Assembly (NCBI GenBank): GCA_947475315.1
Contig: CANJMY010000012.1
Coordinates: 1 to 56,879, forward strand
Source of the DNA: Pseudomonadota bacterium
GTDB taxonomy: Bacteria; Myxococcota_A; UBA796; GCA-2862545
Direction: 5' to 3'
Length of the DNA stretch: 56,879 bases
Part shown: one piece after another, positions 31,000 to 40,300 of the stretch
How the letters are laid out: each line of letters opens with the position of its first letter
Position numbering within the stretch: the stretch's first letter is position 1
Program-made: the position numbers and the translations under genes
Notes under the pieces: generated by a model
The model's database searches: none
What the model was told of the DNA's origin: nothing
Seen by the model: the letters and a program-made list of their open reading frames with translations, nothing else

Positions 31000-32790
31000 T
31001 CACGAGGGGTAGAGCGCGTCCAGTTCGGCCTTGTGGCGCGCTTCGGCGACCTTACGCTTGACCTTGAGCGACTGGGTCAGCTCGCCGCCCTCCACGGTGG
31101 GGGCCGGCTTCCAGAGCGCGAAGGTCTTGATGGTCTCGAACTTGGGCAGGCCGGCGTTCACCTCGGCGACCACCGACTGAAGCTGCGCGCGGACGCGGGC
31201 GTCGTCGAGCAGGGCGTCCGGGTCGCCGGGCCAGCCCTCGCGGCGGGCCAGCGAGGCCAGCCCTTCCGGGTCCAGCGCGATGAGGGCGGTGAGGTAGTTG
31301 CGCTTGTCGCCATGCACCAAGACCTCGGCGATCCACGGCACGCGCGCCTTGAGGCGGTTCTCGATCTTGGCTGGGGCGATGTTCTTGCCGCCCGACGTGA
31401 TGATCAGGTTCTTCTTGCGGTCGGTGATCTTGAGGAACCCGCGCGCGTCGATCTCGCCGACGTCGCCGGTGTGCAGCCAGCCCTCGGCGTCCAACACCTC
31501 AGCCGTGGCGTCGGGCAGGTTCCAGTAGCCGGGCGTGATCGTCCGGCCGCGGATCAGCACCTCGCCGTCCTCGGCGATCTTCACGTCCAGGCCGTCCCCT
31601 GCGCGCCCCACGGTCCCGAGCACGAAGTCCTCGAGCCGGTTGACCGTGGAGATGGCGGTGGACTCGGTCAGGCCGTAGCCTTCCATCACCGGGATGCCGC
31701 AGGCGTGAAAGAACTCGGCCAGCTCCACCGCCAGCGGGGCGCCGCCGGACGCGAAGGCGCGGATCCGCCCGCCGAACGCCGCGCGCACCTTGCGGAACAC
31801 CAGCCGGTTTGCGATCGCGTACTTCACCGTCAGGCGACGGCCGATGCGCTGGCCCGCGCGCGTGCGCTTCGACCACTCGCGCCCGACGCCCTCGGCCCAC
31901 TGGAACACGGCGAACCGACGCTCGCCGCCCGCCCGCGCCCTGTCCGCGACCTTGGCGTACACCTTCTCGAAGACGCGGGGCACGGCGGGGAGGAAGGTGG
32001 GGCGAACCTCGGCCAGGCCCTGGACGAGGCGGTCGATGTCGCCGTCGAACGCGGTCGGCGCGCCCAGGTGCATGGCGACCAGGGTCGTGACCAGGCCGAA
32101 CGAGTGCGAGAGCGGCAGGAACATGAACTGCTTGTCGATCGGCTCAAGCGGCAGGTGCTGCTCCACCGCCACGCACGCGGCCGTGAAGTTGTCGTGCGTG
32201 AGCATGACGCCCTTGGGCTGCCCGGTGGTGCCTGAGGTGTAGATGAGCGCGGCCAGATCACCGGGCTTCACGTCGTCGCCGATCGCGTCGAGCACCTCGG
32301 GATCGGTGGCGTAGGCCTCCTTCCCGTTTCGCTGCAGGTCATGCCAGGACACGGCGCCCTCGGCCTCGCCGTCGATCAGGATGAGGTGGGCGAGTTCACC
32401 CAAGTCCGCGCGCACCGACTCCAGCCGCGCGAGCTGCTGGGTGTTCTCGACGATCAGCGCGCGGCTGCCGGAGTCCGCCAGGACGAACGCGCACTCTTCG
32501 GGCGTGTTCGACGGGTAGATCGTCGTGATGGCGGCCCCGGCCGACAAGATGCCCAGCGCCGCGAGGATCCACTCCACCCGCGTGCCGGAGAGGATCGCGA
32601 CGCGCTCGCCGGGCTTGACGCCGAGCGCGGTCAGGCCGCTGGAGATGGCGCGGACGCGCTGGCCGGCGTCGCGCCAGGTCAGGTCCTCCCACCCGCGCTT
32701 GGTGCGGTGCTGCCACGCGAGCAGGCGAGGGGTGGCGGTCACGCGACGGCGGAAGGACTCCACCACGGTCACGGGCGGGTCGGTGCGCAT
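31000..32790 (-). CDS. AMP-dependent acyl-CoA synthetase (long-chain type)
   Basis: A 596-aa adenylating enzyme of the ANL family. It activates a fatty acid to acyl-AMP and then acyl-CoA. Motifs: ATP-binding loop IYTSGTTGQPKGV (A3), the gate region PLSHSFG, A5-type YGLTEST, the conserved TGD (EGWLHTGDVG), and the hinge DRKKNLIITSGGKNIAP with the lysine near the C-terminus. The size and the GYxLTE and TITPGYW motifs are typical of FadD15-like long-chain ligases. It follows the disordered protein gene by 18 bp, so the two are likely cotranscribed. Confidence 0.92.
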   Translation of the reverse strand: MRTDPPVTVVESFRRRVTATPRLLAWQHRTKRGWEDLTWRDAGQRVRAISSGLTALGVKPGERVAILSGTRVEWILAALGILSAGAAITTIYPSNTPEECAFVLADSGSRALIVENTQQLARLESVRADLGELAHLILIDGEAEGAVSWHDLQRNGKEAYATDPEVLDAIGDDVKPGDLAALIYTSGTTGQPKGVMLTHDNFTAACVAVEQHLPLEPIDKQFMFLPLSHSFGLVTTLVAMHLGAPTAFDGDIDRLVQGLAEVRPTFLPAVPRVFEKVYAKVADRARAGGERRFAVFQWAEGVGREWSKRTRAGQRIGRRLTVKYAIANRLVFRKVRAAFGGRIRAFASGGAPLAVELAEFFHACGIPVMEGYGLTESTAISTVNRLEDFVLGTVGRAGDGLDVKIAEDGEVLIRGRTITPGYWNLPDATAEVLDAEGWLHTGDVGEIDARGFLKITDRKKNLIITSGGKNIAPAKIENRLKARVPWIAEVLVHGDKRNYLTALIALDPEGLASLARREGWPGDPDALLDDARVRAQLQSVVAEVNAGLPKFETIKTFALWKPAPTVEGGELTQSLKVKRKVAEARHKAELDALYPS

Positions 32791-32808
32791 GGGCTTTCGG
32801 AACCTCGA

Positions 32809-33849
32809 TCAGTCTTGCTGATCAGGTACGCCGGGAACGCCGTCGGGGCCCGCGCCGCCGCGATCTTCGTCGGGCGTTCCAGGGACGCCATCCGGACCGC
32901 TGGCGCCGCGCGCCTCGTCGGGGGTGCCCCCGAACCCGTCGGGGCCGGGCCGACCCAGCTCCTCGTCGAACCGACCGGGCTCGCCGTCTGGCCCGGAGCC
33001 TGGGCGCTCGCGCCACGCGTCGGGGCGGTCTTCGCTGCCGACCCAGGGTGCGGGCTCGCGGCGGTCCTCGCGATCGCGCCCGCTGTCGCGGCTGCGGTCT
33101 TCTCCGGGGCCGCGCTCATCGCGCTCGGAGCGGGGCCCACGCGAGCCGCCGCGATCGTCGCGATGCGAGTTGCGTCCACCGCGATCGTTGCGTCCACCGC
33201 GATCATCCTGACGGTGCTGGTCGCGCCCACCGCGATCGTCACGTCCAGCGCGATCATCCCGGCGGTGCTCATCGCGCCCGCCCCGGTCGTCGCGCTGATC
33301 CCGATGTTCGCCGCGCCCGCCGCGATCGTCGTGATGCTGGTCGCGTCCGCCCCGATCGTCGCGCTGGCCGCGATGTTCGTCGCGCCCGCCGCGATCGTCC
33401 CGGCGGTGGTCGTCGCGCCCGCCCCGGTCGAAGCTGCGGTCGTCGTGGCGGTCGCGTCCGCCGTCCTGGCCGTGGCATCGACCGCCGCGCTCCTGCTGGC
33501 CGCCGCGCTCACCATGGCCGCTGTACTGCCGTTCGTCACAACCGCCGCGGTCGTGGCGGTGAACGTCCTGCCGTCCGTCGTGCCGGTTCCGGTCGTCCTG
33601 GCGAGCCTGGTCGTGGCGCCGCTCGTCGCGCCCTCCGCGTCCACCACTGGGCCCGCCACCTTGCGGCCTGGGGAAGCCGTCCGGACCAGGGCGGCCGCCG
33701 TCGTGACGGTGTCCGTCTCCGCGACGATCCTCGCGGTGATGCCCGTCATCCCGACGATCGTCGTGGCGACCGCGGCCCTCCCACGCGTCCAGGCGGCGCT
33801 CCAGGGCGTCCAGGCGGCGGAGCAGCTCGTGATTGTGATCGCGCGACAT
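32809..33849 (-). CDS. RGG/His-Asp-rich low-complexity protein with N-terminal coiled coil
   Basis: A 346-aa protein with a 25-residue amphipathic N-terminus (LLRRLDALERRLDAWE) followed by about 300 residues made largely of Arg, Asp, Gly and His. The repeat unit is of the type DDRGGRDEHR, with about 15 variants between residues 125 and 255, then a region rich in RDREDR, PGPDG and GTPDE. It looks intrinsically disordered; RGG and R/G-rich segments are known to bind nucleic acid and drive condensate formation, and many His could bind metal. ATG 33849 is chosen because the coiled coil starts there; upstream in-frame codons differ in style. The DNA repeats make frameshifts possible. It precedes the acyl-CoA synthetase by 18 bp. 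Confidence 0.75.
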   Translation of the reverse strand: MSRDHNHELLRRLDALERRLDAWEGRGRHDDRRDDGHHREDRRGDGHRHDGGRPGPDGFPRPQGGGPSGGRGGRDERRHDQARQDDRNRHDGRQDVHRHDRGGCDERQYSGHGERGGQQERGGRCHGQDGGRDRHDDRSFDRGGRDDHRRDDRGGRDEHRGQRDDRGGRDQHHDDRGGRGEHRDQRDDRGGRDEHRRDDRAGRDDRGGRDQHRQDDRGGRNDRGGRNSHRDDRGGSRGPRSERDERGPGEDRSRDSGRDREDRREPAPWVGSEDRPDAWRERPGSGPDGEPGRFDEELGRPGPDGFGGTPDEARGASGPDGVPGTPDEDRGGAGPDGVPGVPDQQD

Positions 33850-33946
33850 ACAGCACCTCATCGGGAGAATCGTCTGACAGGATAGCACAAGCGTGGTCCA
33901 GCCACCCGAACCGGGCCGCGATACCGCTGCGACCTGCGGAGCTCTC

Positions 33947-34267
33947 ATGTCCGACACGCCCGAGTCCCCCGACGGAGCGCGGCGCAAGCGCCCCGCGCGC
34001 GAGCGCGTTCCGTCGCTCTACCGCATCGAGATCCTGCGCAAGCGCTGCACCGGCGTCGGCACCTGCATGGAGATCGCGTCCCGGACGTTCGACATGGACG
34101 ACGAGGCCGTGGCCGTGGTGCGGGATCCGGACGGGAACACCAGCGAGCAGCTGCTGGCCGCCGCGCAGAGCTGCCCGGTCGACGCGATCTTCCTCTACGA
34201 CAAGGAGTCGGGGGAGAAGGTGTGGCCGCCTCGTGACAAGCGCTTCTCCAAGGTTGACGAGGGTTGA
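33947..34267 (+). CDS. Ferredoxin with single [3Fe-4S]/[4Fe-4S]-type cluster
   Basis: A 106-aa electron carrier. The cluster motif is C-x5-C (CTGVGTC) plus a distant CPVDAIF; only three cysteines are in the canonical positions, as in the small ferredoxins that serve cytochrome P450s and related oxygenases. The N-terminal 30 residues are charged and may be flexible. ATG 33947 has GGAG 7 nt upstream. Its stop overlaps the next start as TTGA, and it heads a four-gene operon. No P450 is encoded in the window. Confidence 0.9.
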   Translation: MSDTPESPDGARRKRPARERVPSLYRIEILRKRCTGVGTCMEIASRTFDMDDEAVAVVRDPDGNTSEQLLAAAQSCPVDAIFLYDKESGEKVWPPRDKRFSKVDEG

Positions 34268-35445
34268 GCGACGCGCTCACGATCGAGGCCATGACCGCGC
34301 TCGCCCAGGTTCCGGCCGCCGACTGGGACGCGCTGTCGGATCCCAACGACCCTTTCACCGAGCACGCCTTTCTGTCCTGGCTGGAGGAGGCGGGCTGCGT
34401 GGGGCCCGGGACGGGCTGGTCCCCGGCGCATGTGCTGGCATGGCGAGGGCAGGGGCCTGACCGCGTGCTCGCCGGGCGCGCGCCCGCCTACGTGAAGTCG
34501 AACAGCTACGGCGAGTTCATCTTCGACTGGGGCTGGGCGGATGCCTGTCGTCGGGCGGGGATCGCCTACTACCCCAAGGTCACCTGCGCGGTGCCCTTCA
34601 CGCCGGCGACCGGTCCGCGGCTGGCGGTGCGACCGGGGGAGGACGCGGACGCGGTCCGAGCCGCGCTCGCGGGCGCGCTCCGAGCGGTCGCCGACAAGGT
34701 CGGCGCGTCGTCCGCGCATGTGCTGTTCCCCCGTGAGGAGGAGCTCCCCGCGCTGGTGGCGCGTGGCTACCAGGCGCGCCGAACGCACCAGTATCACTGG
34801 ACCGATCGTGGGTTTGGTGACTTCGAGGGCTGGCTCACGGCCCTCACGACCAAGCGCCGCAAGGAGGTCAGGCGCGAGCGCCGCGCGGCGCAGGCGGCCG
34901 GCCTGACGCTGGCGGTTGAGCGGGCGAGCGCGCTGTCCGACGCGGATCTGACCGCGCTGCACGCCTGCTACGTGTCCACCTACGAAGACAAGTGGGGCAA
35001 GCCGTACCTCACGGCGCCGTGGTTCGCGGGCCTACGGGACAGGCTCGGCGACCGCGCGGTGGTCGCCACGGCGCGGCGGGACGGGCGCATGGTCGCGGGC
35101 GCCCTCGCGTTCACCAAGGGCGCGCACCTGTACGGTCGCAACTGGGGTGCGCTGGAGCCGGTGCCCGCGCTGCACTTTGAGCTCTGCTACTACGGCTTCA
35201 TCGAGTGGGCGCTGGCCAACGGCGTGACGCGCTTTGAGGCCGGCGCGCAGGGTGAACACAAGATCCAGCGTGGGTTCCTGCCCGTGGTCACGCACAGCGC
35301 GCACTGGCTGCGGCACGAAGGACTGGCAAGCGCGGTCGCGCAGTTCATCGCCGCGGAGGCCGCCGAGACCGAACGGGTGTGCGGCATCCTGGCCGACCAT
35401 TCTCCGTATCGGGCCGATGGCGCGTCGGGCTCGGACGTCGCATAG
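34264..35445 (+). CDS. FemAB/GNAT-like peptidoglycan-biosynthesis-type acetyltransferase (DUF482 type)
   Basis: A 393-aa protein of the DUF482/FemAB-like group: N-terminal AADWDALSDPNDPFTEHAFL with the group-typical phrase, central SYGEFIFDWGWA and TPATGPRLAV, and later GEFxFDWGWA/RNWGA repeats of the GNAT fold. The role in the cell is not established; members are often annotated as acyltransferases. TTG 34264 overlaps the ferredoxin stop (TTGA); the family's usual N-terminus starts about ten residues before the internal ATG 34291, supporting the TTG. It is 22 nt upstream of the FIST gene. Confidence 0.85.
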   Translation: MSDALTIEAMTALAQVPAADWDALSDPNDPFTEHAFLSWLEEAGCVGPGTGWSPAHVLAWRGQGPDRVLAGRAPAYVKSNSYGEFIFDWGWADACRRAGIAYYPKVTCAVPFTPATGPRLAVRPGEDADAVRAALAGALRAVADKVGASSAHVLFPREEELPALVARGYQARRTHQYHWTDRGFGDFEGWLTALTTKRRKEVRRERRAAQAAGLTLAVERASALSDADLTALHACYVSTYEDKWGKPYLTAPWFAGLRDRLGDRAVVATARRDGRMVAGALAFTKGAHLYGRNWGALEPVPALHFELCYYGFIEWALANGVTRFEAGAQGEHKIQRGFLPVVTHSAHWLRHEGLASAVAQFIAAEAAETERVCGILADHSPYRADGASGSDVA

Positions 35446-35467
35446 GGCGTTCGTGGGGAGGGCCAGC

Positions 35468-36649
35468 ATGCGCTGGGCATCCGTGGTGTCAGAGCGGGAG
35501 GTCTCGTCCGAGGCCATCAGTGAGTCCATCGACTCGGTCCGCCGCGCGCTGGGCGGTGAGGAGCCGGACCTGCTGCTGGTGTACGTCACGCCGCACCACG
35601 CGGTCGCGTACGACGCGCTGCCGGTGCTGCTGCGGGCGGCGTTCCCCAAGGCTCGTCTGCTCGGCTGCTCAGGCGCGAGCGTGATCGGTGACGGGCACGA
35701 GATCGAGGGCGCGCCCGCGTTGGCGATCTCCGCGGCCATTCTGCCTGACGTCGAGGTCATCCCGTTTGCGATCGAGCACGGCGTCCCCGGCATTGGGTCC
35801 ACAGGCTTGGTCAGCACGCTGCGGGAGCAGATCGGCGTCGATCCGGATCTGGCCCCCGCGCTGGTCGTCCTGACCGATCCATTCACCGTGCGCGCCGACA
35901 CCTTCGGCCGCGCGCTGGATGAAGCCTACCCGTCGAGCGCCAAGATCGGCGGGCTCGCGAGCGGGGGCGTGAACCCGGGCGAGTGCGTGCTGTTCGTCGA
36001 CGATCGCACGCTGCGCACCGGCGCGGTGGGTGTCGCGCTCACCGGTGACGTGGAGATGCTCACCGTGGTGGCGCAGGGCTGCCTCCCGGTTGGCGCCGAC
36101 ATGCGCGTCACCCAGATGGACGGCGCGCTCGTGACCGGGTTGGACGGCATGGACGCGTTCTTGCGGCTGCAGAAGGCCATCGAGGACCTTGAGCCCTCCG
36201 TGCGGATGCTGCTGACGCGCGGGCCGATGATCGGCGTGGCCATGGATCCGCAGGCGGCCGCGCTTCACCGCGGCGACTACCTGGTGCGTCAGCTGGTCGG
36301 CGGTGATCCCGCGCGTGGCGCCATCTCGATCGCGCACCCGCTCAAGCTCGGTGACGTGGTCCGCCTGCACGTGCGTGACGCCGCCACCTCGACTGAGGAT
36401 CTGCACGAGCTGCTCGCCCGTCAGGCGCGCTCGGGCGCGGTCGCGGCGCTCATGTTCTCGTGCGTCGGGCGCGGTCGTGAGTTCCACGGCGAGCCCGATC
36501 ATGACGTCCGCGCGGTGCGCTCGCAGCTCGGTCCCATCCCGGTCGGCGGCTTCTTCTGCAACGGCGAGCTCGGCCCCGTGCACGGGCGCACCTTCCTGCA
36601 CTCCTGGACCAGCTCGATCGGCTTGATCCGCACGCGTGAGTGGTCCTGA
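35468..36649 (+). CDS. FIST-domain sensory protein
   Basis: A 393-aa protein matching the FIST N and FIST C ligand-binding pair. N-terminal: LLLVYVTPHHAVAYDALP, then RLLGCSGASVIGDG; C-terminal: AALMFSCVGRGREFHGEPDHD and PIPVGGFFCNGELGPVHGRTFLHSWTSSI, the FIST_C signature. FIST domains bind small ligands such as amino acids in signalling proteins; this one lacks an output domain and could work as a binding partner or enzyme accessory. ATG 35468 has GGGGAGGG at 35455-35463. It lies between the FemAB-like gene and rsuA. Confidence 0.9.
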   Translation: MRWASVVSEREVSSEAISESIDSVRRALGGEEPDLLLVYVTPHHAVAYDALPVLLRAAFPKARLLGCSGASVIGDGHEIEGAPALAISAAILPDVEVIPFAIEHGVPGIGSTGLVSTLREQIGVDPDLAPALVVLTDPFTVRADTFGRALDEAYPSSAKIGGLASGGVNPGECVLFVDDRTLRTGAVGVALTGDVEMLTVVAQGCLPVGADMRVTQMDGALVTGLDGMDAFLRLQKAIEDLEPSVRMLLTRGPMIGVAMDPQAAALHRGDYLVRQLVGGDPARGAISIAHPLKLGDVVRLHVRDAATSTEDLHELLARQARSGAVAALMFSCVGRGREFHGEPDHDVRAVRSQLGPIPVGGFFCNGELGPVHGRTFLHSWTSSIGLIRTREWS

Positions 36650-36651
36650 CG

Positions 36652-37314
36652 ATGCGCTTGGATCGTGTGTTGGTGGGGCGCGGCTTTGGCTCCCGCAAAG
36701 AGGTGGAGCTGCTGATCCGCCGCGGGCGCGTGCGGCTGGGCGGCGAGCCCGTGAAGGATCCGTCCTTCCACGTCGCGGAGGACGCGGCGATCGTGGTGGA
36801 GGGCGTGCGCTCGGAGCCCGAGGTCCTTCCGACGCTGGTCGCGTGGCACAAGCCTGTCGGCGTGCTCACCACGCTGCGCGATCCCTGGGGGCGAGAGGGC
36901 ATCGACGACGTCCTACCCGAGCCTTGGCGCGGCAAGCTGCACCCGGTCGGTCGGCTGGATCTGGACACCAGCGGGCTGCTGCTCTTCTCCAGCGACGGCG
37001 CGCTCACGCAGCGCCTGTTGAGCCCGCGCCACGCCGTGCCGCGCACCTACGTCGCCACGGTCGAGGTCGATCCGCCTGCCGATCTGATCGCGCGCGTGGC
37101 CGCGGGCGTGGAGACCGCGGAGGGCGTGTTCACGGGCGTCATCCACGCGGTCGACGGGCGTGAGGTCACGATCACGGTGACCGAGGGCAAGCACCGCATG
37201 GTGCGCCGCATGCTGCACAACGCGGGCGCGAGCGTCGCCGAGCTTCGCCGCATCGCCTACGGCGACGTCGAACTCGGTGATCTGGTGGTCGGCGCGTGGC
37301 GGGTCGTGCACTAG
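36652..37314 (+). CDS. rsuA: 16S rRNA pseudouridine synthase (RsuA/RluB-type)
   Basis: A 220-aa enzyme that isomerises a uridine of rRNA. An N-terminal S4 RNA-binding domain (RLDRVLVGRGFGSRKEVELL) is followed by the catalytic domain with the aspartate in GRLDLDTSGLL and the RsuA-family closing motif EGKHRMVRRML. ATG 36652 lies 2 nt after the FIST stop, so this is the last gene of that operon. Specific target (16S U516 versus 23S) cannot be told apart with certainty; length is as usual for RsuA. Confidence 0.92.
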   Translation: MRLDRVLVGRGFGSRKEVELLIRRGRVRLGGEPVKDPSFHVAEDAAIVVEGVRSEPEVLPTLVAWHKPVGVLTTLRDPWGREGIDDVLPEPWRGKLHPVGRLDLDTSGLLLFSSDGALTQRLLSPRHAVPRTYVATVEVDPPADLIARVAAGVETAEGVFTGVIHAVDGREVTITVTEGKHRMVRRMLHNAGASVAELRRIAYGDVELGDLVVGAWRVVH

Positions 37315-37356
37315 ACCGCGCAGTCCGCGCGCACGCAGACCACGTCAGTCCCCGCG

Positions 37357-40300
37357 CTAGACCGGCTCAGCCTCGGGCTTGGCGCGGTTCGACGGCGTGT
37401 CGACGTCGACCTCGACGCTGCCATCGACGATCTTCACGACGACGTTGCGCAGTCGATCGCTGGTGCGTGTGATGAGCAGGCGGCCGAGCGGCTCACCGAC
37501 CTCGGTGTCCACGGCGCGGATCACCTGACGGGCGCCGCGCTCGCCGGAGCGCCGCTTGTTCACCAGGTGCTGCAACAGGTCGTCGTTCCAGCGCAGCGCC
37601 AGGTTGTGGTCCGCGGCGCGCGCGCGCAGGTGACCCAGGTGCAGCGTGGCGATCGACTCCAGCGTGGGCTGGTCCAGGTCGTGGAACGCGATGACCTCGT
37701 CGATACGGTCGAGCAGCTCCGGGCGGAAGAACGGCTTGACCGCCTCCAGCGCCGCAGCGCGTGCGTCCAATCCGCCGCGCTCGAAGCCCATCCGCGATGC
37801 GGCCTTGGCGTCGGTGCCCGCGTTGGTCGTGAGGATGAAGTACGCCTCGCGCGCGTTGACCTGACGGCCATCCGCGTCGGTGATCGTGCCCTCGTCCAGC
37901 AGCTGCATGAACACGGCCTGGACATCGGGGTGCGCCTTCTCGAACTCGTCGAGCAGCACGACCGAGTACGGCTTCTTCCGCAGCGGACCGGTGAGCTGGC
38001 CCTCCTCGCCGTGGCCGCTGTAGCCGGGGGGCGCCCCGAGCAGGCGGCTCGCCGTGAAGCGGTCGGCGTACTCGGACATGTCCAGGCGGATCAGCGCGTC
38101 GCCCTCGGGGAAGAGGAAGTCGGCCATCGCCTTGGCGAGCTCGGTCTTGCCGACGCCGGACGCGCCGCGGAACAGAAACACGCCGCGCGGACGCTCTGGC
38201 GCGCGCAGGCCGGAGCGGGCCAGGCGCACGGCCTCGGACAGGCGCACGACGGACTCATGCTGACCGACGATGCGGTCCTCGAGGAACGCCTCCATGGTGG
38301 CCATGCGCGCGCGATCGGAGTCCGTCAGGCGCTGCACGGGGACACCGGTGCGCTCGGAGATCACGCGCGCGACCACGTCCGCGTCGACGAACGCCTCGTT
38401 CGACAGCGACGCTTCAGCGCAGGCCTCGTCGAGCATGTCGAGCGCCTTGTCCGGCAGGCGGCGATCCGGGAAGAAGCGCACGGCCATCTGCACGCAGGCG
38501 GCGAGCGCGTCCTCCTTGACCTTGACCTTGTGGTGGGTCTCGTAGACGCCGGCCATGGCGCCGAGCAGCGCGATGCTGGCCGACTCGCTCGGCTCTTCGA
38601 TGACGATCGGCTGGAAGCGACGCTCCAGCGCCGAGTCGCTCTCGAAGTGCTGGCGGTACTCGGCGTGGGTGGTCGCTCCGATGACGGTGATCTCGCCGCG
38701 CGCGAGCGCGGGCTTGAGGATGTTCGCCGCGTCCAGGCTGCCGCCCTCGGTCCGGCCCGCGCCGACGAGCGTGTGGATCTCGTCGATGAACAGCACGAGG
38801 CCTGGCTGGCTGGCGGCCTCCTTGATGATCTCGCGGAGGCGCTCTTCGAACGTGCCGCGGTACTTGGTGCCGGCGATCAAGCTGCCCATCGACAGCTCGA
38901 CGATCCGGATGCCCTTGAGGCGCTCGGGCGCTTCGCCCGACACGAGCCGCTGCGCGAGGCCTTCGACCACGGCGGTCTTGCCGACGCCGGGTTCGCCGAG
39001 CAGCAGCGGGTTGGCCTTGAGGCGGCGCACCAGCGTCTTCATGACCTGGCGGATCTCGTCGTCGCGACCGACCACCTTGGGCAGGCGACCCTCGCGGGCG
39101 GCGGCGGTGAGGTCGCGGCCCTGCTCGTCGAGCGTGGGCGTGGCGGACTCGCCGGCGACCTTGGGGGAGACGGTGGAGTCCTCGGCGGACGACGACGGCG
39201 CGGCCCCGTCGGACGACTTCAGCTTGGCCTCGCAGTAGGCCTTGCCCTCAAGCGCGAACTTGGAGGTCGGCTCGACCTCGAGCGTGCGGTTCCACAGGTC
39301 GAGCGCCTCTTCGAAGCGCTGCAGCGCGTTGAGCGCGGCGGCCTTGCCCTGGATGGCGAACGCGTGCCCGCCGCCCGCGGCGAGCGCCTTGTCGAACCAC
39401 GGCAGGCACTCGTCGTACTTGCCGAGCATGCGCATGCACTCGGCGCGACCGGCGAGCGCGTAGAGGTAGTCGGGCTTCATGCCCAGCGCCTGATCGTAGG
39501 CGGCCATGGCCTCGCGGTACTGCTCGTTCTTGCGGTAGGCCTCGCCGATGTTCGTCGCGGCCTGGTAATGCCGCGGCTCGATCTCCAGGCAGGTGCGGTA
39601 GGCGGCGATCGCGCGACGGTACTGGCGGTCGTCCTCGTAGGCCATGCCCAGTCGCAGCGCGGCCTCGTCGCAGGTCGGGTCGAGCTCCAGCGCGCGGCGG
39701 AACGCGTCCACCGCGGAGCGGAAGTTCAGCTCTTTGTGGTAGCTGCGGCCGCGGTCCACCAGATCCATCGCCTCGTAGCGGGCCAGGCCCGGATCGGGCT
39801 CGCCCCAGGTGCCCGCGCGCGGCGGCTGCGGTTCGCGCGAGATGTCCTCGTAGGGGAGCGCGGAGATGCCACGCAGGCCGCTGTGGCACTGGGCGATGCC
39901 CTTCACCACGAACTGGCTGGTGCTGTCGCGCTCACGGGCGCGGGCCCAGACCTGGCGCGCCTCGGTGAAGCGCTTCTGGCCGTTGAGCGCCGCCGCGAGT
40001 CCGCAGAGCGCGACGACATCTTCGGGCGCGGAGGTCAGCGCGGCCTCGAATTCCTTGGTCGCCTCGGCAAACTGGCCGAGCATGCGCAGCACCTCACCGC
40101 GTCCGATCCGCGCCGGCAGGTGGGCTGCGTCGAGCTTGAGGGCGCGGTCGTATGCGGCGATGGACGACGCGAGCGAGCCCTGCGCGCGCAGCAGGTCGGC
40201 CACGCGGGTGGCGGACTCCAGGTCTGTCGCGTCGAGCTCCAGGGCCTTGGTGAAGGCCTCGAGCGCGGCGGTCGGCTCGTCCATGCGCGCTTGGGTCAGG

